Notes under the pieces: model-generated | What the model saw: the letters and a program-made list of their open reading frames with translations, nothing else | Told to the model about the DNA's origin: nothing | Database searches by the model: none | Program-made: the position numbers and the translations under genes | NCBI GenBank assembly: GCA_039000515.1 | Contig: JBCFYV010000012.1 | Span: 42,162,355 to 42,226,354, forward strand | Source of the DNA: Timema cristinae | Lineage: Eukaryota > Arthropoda > Insecta > Phasmatodea > Timematidae | Direction: 5' to 3' | DNA: 64,000 bases | Shown here: piece by piece, positions 12,385 to 24,500 of the stretch | Numbering within the stretch: position 1 is the stretch's first letter | Layout: every line of letters begins with the position of its first letter

Positions 12385-13895
12385 CAACAGCTCACAACAA
12401 TCCATTACAACTTTCAACGACCAAGTGTAAAGAGCTAAGCTATTTTCAACCTGTCAACATATTGGGGTTTAATTCAAATTGGCATCAATGAACCAATCGG
12501 GATGAATCTACGTATTTCCCAAGATAGACTAAAACTACCGAGTAGTAGTTTGCACAGTGAGATAGCTGCAATAAGCTTAAATCGTGTGCTACTTACATCC
12601 GTGTTATTGACCTGAGGTTAAAGTAAACTTACACCACTCGCAAGATTCCGGATCATAAGCCCATTTTATAGAAATAATAAAAGTTGAAACTATTATTTAC
12701 AGAGTTGAAGGTATCACACTACCTCTTTTGTACGAGAGATTTATTTCCTTGTGAATACTTATTTTAAAAAACCTAGAGGATTGATTAATACTATTTCATG
12801 CACTTTATTTTTCTTATAAAGTTTTATAATCTTTTGCAAAATGATGATGTGTATTTTATTTTTAAAAATTAATTTAAGTATACGATTAAAATTTTATTGT
12901 GTTTTATTGTCTTATTGAATTAATATTGTAGACTTCCAAGTAAAGTGAAAATCTTTGAAGACCAGAAGTATATTAAATTAAATACTGTCTTTGGTAACTA
13001 AAGTAGCACGGAAAGTTCTATGAATGTTTCCAAAGTTTTTAAGGTTTAATACTACAAGATAAAGTAAATTACATTAACATAATCTAGAGATGTTTTAAAA
13101 ATCCAGTTCTTTAACTACTTATGAACACTTATACTCCCGAGCGTGCAAGATCAGATGATTGAGCAAGTTTCAACTCTCATAAAAAAAAAAGTTGGTTGTT
13201 CTCAATAAAACGAGGAAACTTTGTCATTTGAATCTTCTAAGATATTGTTATAAGTTATTCACGTTTACTTTACACTTTTTGAATAATATTATAAACATTG
13301 GATCAATATCGATGGTCACATGGTACAACAAATGCATCACTTTCGTTTTGTACTGTATGTACGGTTAAAGAAAGATCTATGCTCTAATCCAGGTAGGATT
13401 TACTGAGGGTGTTTTTCTTAAGTTATTTACCAACCTTCTACGCGAAAATGTCGATGAATTTTCTCTAAATGCAAACCTTTATTATCCCCTTTCATTTAGA
13501 ACAATTGATGTAGCATATAACCCATACGTACATCTAAACCATCTACAAATTATATTCTTTAAATTGAAAAAATATACCTAGATACAAGAATCGAGATCAG
13601 AACCTTATCTTAATATGCCTACCCTCTTACTGCTGAGCTACTAAACAGTCACCCCGTGCCTAGGGTTATTCTTCACTCAAATTCTAAAGCAGAATATGTG
13701 ATGGAGGTACGGAATAAATTAATCTATGTAATTAAAATCCAAATCCCATTTTAATTTATCTAGAAATATCTAATATTTCTTACCACCTATCCATCCTTTG
13801 AAGGAATATAACAATGGTTCCAAATAGAGGTAACAAGATTCAAATTAAGAATCTACCAATATACGAGTAATGTTAAAATAATTCTATAGATATTA
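12385..13895. other. non-coding stretch with a tRNA-like relic
   Basis: Mostly featureless AT-rich DNA. At about 13573-13665 the minus strand reads like a decayed tRNA-derived head: an A-box-like 'tagctcagcagtaagagg' and a weak B box 'ggttctgatctcg'. The cloverleaf is not intact, so I treat it as a SINE fragment. Confidence 0.4.
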
Positions 13896-13900
13896 CTATA

Positions 13901-15189
13901 CTGTGCAAATTAATTGGGACAAAGTAAAAATCACTCTTTTTCAAAAATGATGCCTTTATATACACTGATAAATATCTGTATTAGTATGAAGTATGTTCTC
14001 CTTTATCAGAAATTACCTCTTGAATTTGTTTTGGCATTGACTCCACTGATTTAGTTCACATATTTTTGACTTCATCATTGTGGAACCACAATTTTATAAT
14101 ATTCGCTATCATGCGGTCTTTGGTTGTACAGTCCATTATACCTGAACGTCTCTTCAATATATTCCACAAGTTTTATAATGGATCTAAGTCTGGTGAATTT
14201 CCAAGCCAATCAAACAAATTAATTTTATTTTTCAGCATAAAAGTCTTGACCATTTTTGAATTGTGACATGGGGCCAAGTCATGTTGAAATGTCCCGTCAA
14301 AAGTTTACAATAATGGAACAATCTTACGTTGTAATATTTATTCATACTTGGATGAATTCATCATACCTTAAACAAGAACTATGCTTCCAGTGTCATTTGT
14401 TGTGAAAAAAACCCAAAACATCTGCACCAGAAGAGTTTTACAGTGTGTTGGACATGCTCAGGTATTAAGGGCTCAAAGTTGCTTTGTCTAACCACATAAA
14501 TGAATTTAATCCCTGAAAGTTTCCTTTATACAGTTGTCAGCAGTTCATGATTTTTTTTTTGCCCACGCTAAAAGTTTTATCTTCAATCTAGCATTAAAAT
14601 ATTGTATTTCCTTTGGTTTTCTTGCCTTTCGGCCAACTTATAGAGGCCTACGGCGTACAGTTGAGTCTCCAACATCAAAACCACTAGCCAATACATCTCT
14701 TTGAAGGCATGTGCTTGTTTTTGTTGGATTCATTTTACTATTTCTGATTATAATTTTATCGGTTCACGGGGTTGTTTTTCGTTTTCTTCCACATTTACCT
14801 CTCCTTTTTGAAGACTATGATCCAGATGCATTGTACCTAGTAAGAATTATTGATACACTTGATTTGCCTACACCAACTGAAGAAGCGATATCTCTAACTG
14901 TTATAGAAGTGTGATCCTTAAGACAAATTATTTTTACACGCTTCCTTGGAGTAGTAGCCATTTTTAAATACATTGAAGCAACACGTATCTCACAGAGAGT
15001 AACATCTAACATCCCCCTGTCACACACAAAAGTTCACAACTGAAGCCAAAGTGACTATTTCCAATTTAAAACCAGTCCTTATTGTCAAGTTCTAACAGTA
15101 GCACTGGTTTAAGTTGGTTCAAGACATCAACTGGCAATCACATTACAATTCTGAGAAAAAAAATTGCTTTTTCCAATTAATTTGCACAG
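13901..15189 (-). mobile_element. Tc1-type DNA transposon, complete ends, inactive
   Basis: Terminal inverted repeats begin CTGTGCAAATTAATTGG and are mirrored at the right end, and the element is flanked by TA on both sides, the target duplicated by Tc1/mariner elements. Its length of 1289 bases is usual for Tc1-like elements. A decayed transposase gene fills the interior on the minus strand. Both ends are well preserved, so the copy could in principle have been mobilised by an active relative, but its own gene is dead. Confidence 0.95.
13981..14961 (-). pseudogene. Tc1-like transposase pseudogene (DD34E type)
   Basis: Tc1 transposases bind the element ends with N-terminal helix-turn-helix domains and cut DNA with a DD34E catalytic triad. 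The proposed start is ATG 14959-14961, giving 'MATTPRKRVK'. A helix-turn-helix follows ('TVRDIASSVGVGKSSVS'), then the linker 'GRKRKTTP'. Toward the C-terminus 'QHDLAPCHNS' holds the second catalytic Asp (14278-14280) and 'NSPDLDPL' precedes the third position. The spacing is exactly 34 residues, but the catalytic Glu codon is now TAA (14173-14175). Other in-frame stops are TAG 14815-14817 and TGA 14764-14766. Start, these stops and the final stop share one frame over 327 codons, the usual family length, so decay was mainly by point mutation, although not every stretch between them was checked for frame. Confidence 0.93.
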
Positions 15190-15636
15190 TATAGTAGAAA
15201 TATTGCTTCCAAAAAAGCTTGTTTAGAAACCATTAACAATTCAGCCTAGTGATAATACTAAAAAAAACTTCTACAAGTATTATCTGGAGAGTATAATATT
15301 ATTAAATTTTAGCAGGATGACTATAATTTTAAGATGAAAATAGAACACAGTCTTGAAAAGCTGCTGAAAAATTAGTTATAAAATACAGGTTAAATGTTTA
15401 TTTTATAGTCATTTAAGCTTATACTCAGATACAGTAAGGATGTAATCGTTCTATAATCAATGATGCTAACAGAATAAATACCCAGGGGAAACAGTTGTAT
15501 ACACACATTCAGTGACCCAGTGAAGAAAATTAGTAATTCAAGAGAAAAGTAATGTGGTGGAGGTCACGTGAGGAATAACGCAGGCAGAGCCCTGCAAAAT
15601 GTCTTTCCACCAAATATTTCTGATTTTTACATGGCC

Positions 15637-15792
15637 TTAGTCTTTCCTGGGCATATTCAGTAATCGCTGGATGGCAGATTTGCAACTGTCACTCTCAGTC
15701 ACTCCGCTACAAGTTGGGCGCAGTCGTTGAACTTTCTGGATGCATGCAGCGACCTCCATATGCCCACTCTGGTAACTAGTCCATTCCCACCT
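15637..15792 (-). other. candidate terminal coding exon
   Basis: A 51-codon open stretch on the minus strand with clearly higher GC than its surroundings ends in TAA at 15637-15639. It includes 'GHMEVAACIQKVQRL' and four cysteines in the second half. A possible splice acceptor ('gtgaag' followed by g) would give a phase that fits the exon-like stretch at 16167-16371, with an intron of about 370 bases. I do not recognise the protein. It could equally be old transposon coding sequence or chance. Confidence 0.25.
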
Positions 15793-16166
15793 TCACAAAG
15801 TCGGTGCAGTCGCAGACCATTATAGGATCAAGCAGTGTTCTCTGAACGACAGGTTTGGCAAGCCAAATCACCCGTTTCCTGTTCAAGAAGTTTTGTGTGC
15901 GTGGTTTTCTAAGTGAATGGGTTACTTTGTGGACATGTGTATAGTAGAGAACAAACAAGCCATCGAGATGTGAATGTAGACATCACCCATTTTTGGTTGA
16001 AGGTATCGATTGCAATTTTGTAGTGTGAACAGCGCTACAGTATTGTTATAGCCGGAACTAAATTGCTTATGATATCTAGCTTCAGGTATAACCATATTCA
16101 ACAACTAATATAGTTTGGCTAAATCTAAAATCATGATCAGTCTGCTAAAGGAACTGAACCACTCAC

Positions 16167-16371
16167 GGTTCAGGAGCGAATATATCTACATTGAAGCAAC
16201 CTAAATACCAGCCAAGTCTGGCATTTATGAATGAGATGAGATACTTTTCATACTCTATAGCGCAGAAATTTCTCCTCTGAACAAGGTTATTCCTGTCTCT
16301 TTCTTCATTTGTAATTATGTCACCTTTGATTGTCAATCCAACACACAGGCCTATTTCATTATCGTCACTCA
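16167..16371 (-). other. candidate internal coding exon
   Basis: A minus-strand open stretch is bounded by an acceptor-like 'tatatttcag' and a donor-like 'gtgagtgg', 205 bases apart. The frame is open throughout and reads like protein ('GDIITNEERDRNNLVQRR', 'ARLGWYLGCFNVDIF'). It starts and ends two bases into a codon, and the next candidate exon on this strand supplies the missing single base. No family was recognised. A single pair of such signals can occur by chance. Confidence 0.3.
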
Positions 16372-17599
16372 CTGAAATATAATCTGCTTAAAACCTTGTC
16401 AGACGTACTTTCGAATACCTAAACAGATGTTTAGAGATAAAACTTACCTTCTCAATTTGAATCATTTTCCTCATTTGCATCTGATGTAGTAATAATGGAA
16501 TAGTTAAAGTATATTTTTTTTGAACAAACCTGTTTAAACACTGTTTTTTTTCATGTTCGATTAAGCAGCTTAATGTTTTCATTTTTAAATGATTTGGTGC
16601 ATTTCACAAATCATTAGCACCACCTGTGACTAGATCAAAAATAGCATTGCTACCTCTGATATATACCATGTCAAAGAAGGTTTCTGAAGATATTATCAAA
16701 GCTAATTTGATTTTAAAATTAGATTATAAATTTTATCTGATGTTTGACATTAGTCTGAGATTACAGCGAGTGAAATATTGAAACATAACATAGAACGGCT
16801 AAACAAGATAGTGAAGTTGGTCACTGCAATAAATTTAAATTGATATAGAAGATTAAAGGAACAAGAATGTTCCACCTGAGGATGGGGATAAGCATAACAT
16901 ACAGCTGTTGGCCACTATATTTATACCCATACACTATTTTCGATATAACTTACGTGGTGCGTTATGATGGTGACATATCTTGGAGATTCATATATGGTTC
17001 AAAGTAGGTGTTCGGGCGGTTCTTCTAAATAATATCAAGGTTCCTTACACCAAAGGAATTTTTAAACAGAAAGGAGCCAATGCATTACACTGAGGTCAGT
17101 CTTTAAGTCAGTCTTTAAGTATACAAGTATATGTTTGATTAAAATATTAAAGTTCATCGTTATAGGAACGAACAATACTCACATTTCAATTCACGCGTTG
17201 AACCTAAGCAAATACGCATAATCAAGAATATATTTAAAGCTGAAGCGCAGTTCAAAGAAGGAGGTATGTTCATGACTTGGATAGGAAGAGGGATCGATTA
17301 CCACTACTGTGACGATTTTAATGAGTTGGTCGATCTACTTACGTCTCTTTGACTGCTCATCATATGCAGGTCATTCTTCCCATAATATTGAGATCATTTC
17401 GATCATTGAAAAATTGCTAGAAACTTGTATCATTATATAAATATATAATCGATAGAGGTTTTACCCGTGATCATGATTGTAAAGCATAATATTATACTTG
17501 AAATATATCGTTCAGTGGGACGTAATTTTAACAATTATATGTCATTGTACGTGTACTGAATTAACTACTATGGGCTTGTCTGGTGGCGAAGATACCCAA

Positions 17600-18020
17600 T
17601 TCAAGATTGAATAAAGGATACAAGTAGGTCTACATTCTCACAGTCATTGACGTATACTCTAAACGTACTTGGGCTGACCTTGGCATGGCTAATACTGGGA
17701 AGAACGTTACTGATCCCACAGTGCAAGTCTACCCGACAGGTGATATCGAACTTTTGCCTCCTGAACATCGTCTTCATACTGATGTTGAATAGTGTTTTAC
17801 ACTGTGGATTTTAAATCTTTCATTAGATGAAAGGATACTAATAAATATTCTTTATACATCAATATAAACTGTCATTGAAGAATTAGATCGAATGCTCGAG
17901 AATAAAATGTGGATATGATTTTACTAAAAGATCATGTCGATGCATGGATTTGGTTGTTTCTTTATTTAATGAGTATCATCGTATAGAACACTCGACTATT
18001 AATATGATACTATTTATATG
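17600..18020 (+). pseudogene. retroviral-type integrase relic, probably Polinton/Maverick
   Basis: Integrases of this fold (rve) join element ends to target DNA with a D,D-E triad. The fragment 'YILTVIDVYSKRTWA' (17631-17675) carries the first catalytic Asp (17649-17651). 'HRLHTDVE' carries the second (17781-17783) but runs into a stop at once. 'FNEYHRIEHSTINM' (17975-18016) matches the end of the catalytic core, where 'H.TI.M' is typical. The two Asp are 44 codons apart, less than expected, so there are deletions, and frames shift between fragments. The wording of the motifs is closer to Polinton integrases than to LTR-element ones. A degraded second copy lies at about 22790-23150. Confidence 0.65.
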
Positions 18021-20039
18021 TTAAGGATGACCACATTCTGCATAGATTTTCAACTTTCCAAATCGGTCTATCATATTCTGAGCAGGCTTAATTAAACCTG
18101 GCTGTATCGCTCACTTCAGAAATAACCAGGAGGATGTGGATAAAGAATATACTGTAAACTGGTTGACAAAATTGTTAAAGTTTCGTAAGTTGCCCAAATT
18201 AATATTAGAACAATTTTTCTCTAAGATATTTGAGATAAACCAATCCTGGGAGGATTCTACGCTCATGGGATGAAGAAAACAAAACATTTTAACATTCACC
18301 TTGGGGGAAAATATTATACCTAAAGGAACAAGGCTTATCTCATATGGCTTGGCTTGGACACTTCACACAATTTTTAATGGATTTATATAGTAAATAATGT
18401 ATAACATTTTTGAAATCAATCTTGTACTTTCTATTTCACTTTGTACATCTTCTCCTCTGATCGACACAATATTCGACAGTATGAGTGGATTATATAAAGT
18501 ATTTAAAATATCAGCGTTCAGTCTTTAAGGAGGGTATGACAGAGCACCTTTCCGAGACTTATAGGCGCTGGGGTAGGAAAAGACTATTAGAGGATGGTCC
18601 ATTTCACTGGTTCGTGGCTAAAATTAGCTATTAGACACAGAACAATTCTACATATTTAGCCCATTGTTGGAAATAGTCCATTGGTGTGAGAATGAATCTT
18701 GTATAGTATTGATATTCATCTATTGAGGTCACGCATTCATTTCTCACCTTTAACAAAGAATTTATTCTACCATCCCCTTCTATTTTAGTATCTGGGGGAA
18801 GGTTACATAAATACACTAATGATTAATTTTTCTTTGGATGTGTTTTATTTAGCACCAATAGGTATATTTTAATACCTGGGTGAGACTACGTTTATACACT
18901 TACTGTATTAATTATAATATTTCGAATGTGTTTTTTTTATCACCTTTATGCACAATATTTAGACGTTTGTGGCGTTAGTGAAATGCATGAAGCATGTGAT
19001 AACATTTTGACACTATTATCGATACAGTTGATAGTAAACGTAAATTGTTGCAACAAATATAAACCAAATTTTAGTTAAATATGTTTTTTAAAAGGTTAAT
19101 TAATATTGGGTAATATTCACATCATTCATTTAATAAGGATTAGAAATACTTAAATCAAATAATTTAACAGAATTAACTGAAACTCAAGATGTAGATTAAA
19201 CTTAGTTGGTAAAATCGACAACTAAGGCAAACGTTTGTTTATTAAATACCTCATAATGTTAAAATGTTTATCTTAGTCCAACACAAATTAAATACTCTAA
19301 AATGTGTTTGTTTACACTAAATCCTTATATTTATTTTATAATTATAAAACTACAAGTTAATCCATTCAAAATAGCCTATAGATTAATCTTCAAAATGCCA
19401 AATAGCTACATTTTAGGCTTGTCTATTTTATATATTATGTCATCATTGAATAATATATCTATAATTATTAAATATTTTGGTGTTTAAATGAAGGGACAAC
19501 ATTTTACAGCACCAAGAAGTGCTATTTATGTAGGTACTACAAAGTAGCGACTCCTTACTGATGTGAAATTATAGAAGACTATATTTTATTATCTATCGTT
19601 TAACCTATACTAGACGAATATTTACAAATCGATGGTAAAAATACTTTAGATAAAATATAGTCTTAGTTTGTCTAAAATATAAGGACATGTCTCTTCTCTT
19701 TACTTAAAGTTGAAAAAAGATTCAGGCTAAATATGGTTAGTAACAAACTTACTATATTATTTACGTTTGTCTATTTGAAATCACTTGTTCTAGTTTTCTT
19801 TACTTGATTTCTATCAAGAAACTAATCAAATATAACGTCTTTATTAGTGTTTTAAGATTTATTCGAATATCTCACATGCAACAACAGCTCTTATTTTATA
19901 TTGTGACGCCATTTACTTGATTATTTATATGGAAAATAAAAAATGTATACAAAGTTTAAATATATTTGGAACATCAATAAACTATGATAGCTACGAGTTT
20001 CAGCAATATACCAACATTCAAGTGTTTCAAGATTCTACT

Positions 20040-20162
20040 GTTTTTTTTCATGTTCGATTAAGCAGCTTAATGTTTCATTTTTAAATGATGTGGTGCATTT
20101 CACAAATCATTAGCACCACCTGTGACTAGATCAAAAATAGCATTGCTACCTCTGATATATAC
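20040..20162 (+). repeat. near-identical copy of 16539-16665
   Basis: About 123 bases beginning with a T run and 'catgttcgattaagcagctt' repeat the start of the duplication unit almost perfectly (two small differences seen). The corresponding place in the downstream copy (about 25075) lacks it and reads 'actacactacgcacaac' instead. It is therefore a local insertion, a recombination scar or an assembly join. Confidence 0.8.
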
Positions 20163-20763
20163 AACACAGCGTGGTTTTAATAGAAAGAACTAACAGTATT
20201 ATACTGGGAGTGTTTTATTGACCAGCCAATAAGAAGCAAGCAGTATGGTATGTCTGATGTGTTTATCTAAATTAAAAATTATAATTGCATTTTCCTTTTC
20301 CAAGCTAACATTCATAGAACACTATTTACTATTGTTCATCATTGCTTTGTTTGGACTTAAAAAAAAAAGCCTCCTCTATTTATTTTTATCGTAAAACCCG
20401 CTAAGTTTGTTTACAACATCTTTGACCCGGTTTGTTCCTAACTCCTCAAATAAGTAGTTCTGGTGTTGATCACGCTTACTTCCGTTTTCTCTTATCGCTT
20501 TCGCTTGATGAAGAGATGGTTCGTGTCACAAGACAATACCCTTTTAAACAAAGGGTTTTAATGAGTATAAAGGATTAATCTAACCAGTGCAGAGATAATT
20601 AACCAGGATTTCAAAATGGGTTCTTTGTTGGGACTAAATAAAGCTTCAAGTGGAAAGGTTGATGTCGTGCTTGTCAACCTAATTATTTCTTTATCGTGTT
20701 TAGTTGGCAATATTGCGCATATAAACGACGTGAGCTATTTAATCTAAAGCTATATGTTTAGAC

Positions 20764-20930
20764 CTACTTCAATGGTCGTATGGCCTAAAGCGCTAATCCT
20801 TAATATATATAGGTCTACTGTGACGGGAAAATCCGTGTTCCAATCCTGGTCGAGCAGATAGGGGTATTTTTTCCTAAAGGATCACCATTATCTTCCACGC
20901 AAATGGAATACGAACTACGGTGGTAACGGT
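20764..20930 (+). mobile_element. SINE family C fragment
   Basis: A head with A-box-like 'tggtcgtatggcctaaag' and B-box-like 'gtgttccaatcctggtcgag' is followed by 'gggtattttttcctaaagg', matching the family C copy at 35170-35420 ('gcaaatcctggtcgag', 'gggtagtttttcctaaa'). The 3' tail was not found. Confidence 0.6.
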
Positions 20931-21599
20931 CTTTTATTTGATCGGAGATATAGCATTTTTCTTTTTACTAAATGATCCTCACACTATATCCATGCAAATG
21001 ATGTATATTTTCTATAAATTGCACTTAATGCATATCTAGTCCCAATTCTAGATATTCGGATTGCTCAAATGGGTAATTAGCGAGATGTAATTTTTTTTGG
21101 TCAAGAGTTTATATTTAAGAGAATATATCACGAGCTACCTGGAGATAAAAAAAAAGGCACGACCGAGGAATATTAACATCCAACTCACTTGGTTGGGGCT
21201 TAGCCTCCTTTTTACGGGACAACACAATACACCTAACTATCGTTAACACGTGTCCAACCCCTGCAGGCTGATATACTTGTAACTAATTCAATTAAATGTA
21301 ATTAAAAATTTTATTTTGTTATCACAGAGCTTCAATACAAATGGTCCATTAACCATTTTGGAAACCCCAATTAATTAAACTCCAACATTCTAAGCTAGGT
21401 TAACTTTAGGGGTGTATCTTGCTGAGCACACGTGGTGAATTTGTTCAAAGAATTTTATGTGATTTTTTTGTTATTTTTTCAGTCTACGTCTTTGGAAACC
21501 TACAAATAATATATGAAAATACACTTATCTCCTATGTAAGCCAAATGTTTTTATAAAACTATGTTAAGCAATTTATCTTTAAAAAACGATTCGTTTTTA

Positions 21600-24500
21600 A
21601 AACACTGTTTCTTCTTTATAGAATTAGCATTAAGTCAGCTCAACTTTTTCATTATTAAATAATGGTCATTACAAATCATTAAACCAATGTGACTTAAAAT
21701 CAAAAAATAGTTATTACAACTCGTGATATATACCGATATCCAAAAATCATTTAAATGGAGATAATACATATTCTAAACAATTCGACTTTTATATATTAGT
21801 ATAATAAAAATATTCTATCTTGATGTAGACATTTAGTCTTAGTATGGATTGACAAACGAAGTGTAAAATATTAAGTAAACTAATTTCATAAACGTGGCTG
21901 AAACTATAGATCAGTGAAGATTAGTTTCAAACTGCAATAAATTAAAATGATAACAGATTTTATTAAAACAATGATTTCCTACTGAGATGCAATAAAGCAA
22001 TATTAACTAACAGAAAGTCTGCAATATTTAAATGACAACATACAACTATTTCGATATAAAACATCTTACGTGATTGAACAAAATTATGATGCGAACATTG
22101 TCTGCGAATTCAATAAATGAGTCAAATGACGTTTTCCACCGGTTTCTCGCTCATAATAAAATAAGATATTTACCCAAAAGTAATATTTTTAAATTAACAC
22201 TGCAAACGAGCAAATGCCCTACCTATGTATTTCTTTTATTCAGTTTAAATGTATATAATAATTAATGCTCATATTTTGATTAAATTAAAGTCTATGCGTC
22301 CTACATGAATTCGTAAAATTTACTCGAATGTTTCAATTATACGGTTGAATCTAAGCAATATGCATTAAATTCAATGACTAAAAAAAATTAAACTAATTGC
22401 TATTAAAGAAGAGGTATAGATTTATACTCTATAGGAAGAGGGATCGATACAACTAAACTTTGACGATTTTAATGATTGTCGATACTACTTGAGAATTCTA
22501 TTGAATTAACAATATGCAGTCTTCTCCCAAATATTGGTCATTCATCATTGAAAAATATGCTAGAAACTTGTTAATTATATAAATATATATTCAATAAAGA
22601 TTTATACGTAGAACAATTGAATGTAAGCATCTAATATTATATTGAAATATAACGTTCAGTTGGTAACGTAATTTTCATGTTTAAAAAATATAGTTCATTG
22701 TACAATTGTATAGCAATTAATAAATGTGGACTTTCTGAGATCGAATGATCGCCACATTCTTAAATTTTAATTAAAGGAAATACTAAGATGCCTACATTCT
22801 CACAGTCATTGACGATCTCAAACTGTTATTGGGCATACCTTTCATGCTAATAACGGGAAAATACGTTTACATGCCACAGTGCAATCTACACAGGTATATG
22901 AATTGTTGACCTCTGAAATCGTCTTCATCACGATGTTAATTAGTAATTTTACAACTGTGATTTTATAAATTTCTTAATGATAATAATACATACATATTCT
23001 TATAATTAATCCAATATAAATTGTATAGAAGAATTAGATCGTAATCTGAAACAAAATTGATATGATTTACTAAAAGATCATGTCGATACAGGATTTGTTT
23101 TTTCTTTATTTAATGAGTAACATCGTATAAACACTCGACTAATTAATATGATACTATTTATATTTTTTAAAAGGATACCACATTTTCCCTAGATTTTCAA
23201 CTTCCAAAAACGGGCTATATATTACTGAGCAGGTTAAATTAAAACCCGGCTTATCGCTCACTTCGAAATAACCAGTAGATTGATAAAATATACTTAAACT
23301 GGTTGACAAATTTTAAGTTTCGTAAGTTGCCCAAATTAATATTAGAACAATTTCTCTAAGATATTGAGATAAACCATCCGGGAGGATTCTCGCTGATGGA
23401 TAGAAAACAAAACATTTTAACATTCACCTTGGGGGGAAAATATATAACTAAAGGAACAAGGGTTATCTCATATGGCTGCTTGGGCACTTCACAAAAAAAA
23501 TTTTTTAAAGGATTTATATAGTAAATAATGTATAACATTTTTGAAACAAACTTGTACTTTCTATTTCACTTTGTAAAATCTTCCCCCTCTGATCGACACA
23601 ATATTCGACAGTATGATGAAATTTTATAAAGTAATTTAAAATATCAGGTTTTTTAAGAGGTACAAAGCACCTTTCGAACTTATAACCTGGGGGTAGGAAA
23701 AACTATTAAGGATGGTCCATTTTACTGGTTTGTGGCTAAAATTACTATTAGACCGAACAATTCACATATTTAGCCATTTTGGAAAAGTCCCTTGTGTGAG
23801 AAGAATCTTTATAGTATTGAATTCATCAAATTTAGGGCACGCATTCATTTTTCGCCTTTAACAAAGAATTTTTTTCACCCTCCCCTTCTATTTTATTTCG
23901 GGGAAGGGTTTCATAAATACACTAATATTTAAATTTTTTTTTGGATGTTTTTATTTTCACCAATAGTATATTTTTTACCTGGGGAGACTACGTTTAACAC
24001 TTACTTATAATTATAAATTTTTGAATGTTTTTTTTTACACCTTTTTTCCAATATTTAAAAGTTTGTGCGTTAGTAAATCTGAAGCATTTAAAAAAATTTT
24101 TACACTATTTTCGATACAGTTGATATAAACTAAATTGTTCAACAAAAAAACCAAATTTAGTTAAAATATTTTTTTAAAAGGTTAAATAATATTTTGGGAT
24201 ATTCACATCATTTATTTAATAAAGGGTTGAAATACTAAAATCAAATAATTTAACAGAATTAACTGAAATAAATGAGATTAAACTTTTGTTTAAAATCGAC
24301 AACAAGGCAAACTTTTAAATTTAATTACCTCATAAAATTAAAAGGTTTTTTCTTTGTCCAACACAAATTAAATACTAAAATTTTTTGTTTACACTAAATC
24401 CATATATATTTTTTAAATTTTAAAAAAACAATTAATCCATTCAAAAACCTATAGAATAATCTTCAAAAGCCCAAAACTACATTTAGGGTGCTATTTTTTA

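Larger units (their letters stand above)
16540..21600 (+). repeat. ~5 kb tandem duplication, copy 1 (clean sequence)
   Basis: Markers recur in the same order in a second copy about 5.0-5.15 kb downstream: 'ggaagagggatcgat' at 17285 and 22434, 'ctacattctcacagtcattg' at 17630 and 22793, 'caacttacgaaac' (minus) at 18180 and 23325, and 'ttggttggggcttagcctcc' at 21190 and 26147. The changing offset reflects indels. Copy 1 has ordinary base texture, while copy 2 is corrupted. It holds a Polinton-type integrase relic, a SINE-C fragment and the repeated 123-base segment at 20040-20162. Confidence 0.85.

Noticed and set aside
18111..18816. Minus-strand open stretches with splice-like edges (18111-18299 and a 44-base piece near 18740)
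   Set aside because: Each is short enough to arise by chance, no phase link could be shown, and they lie in a duplication that holds an integrase relic on the other strand.
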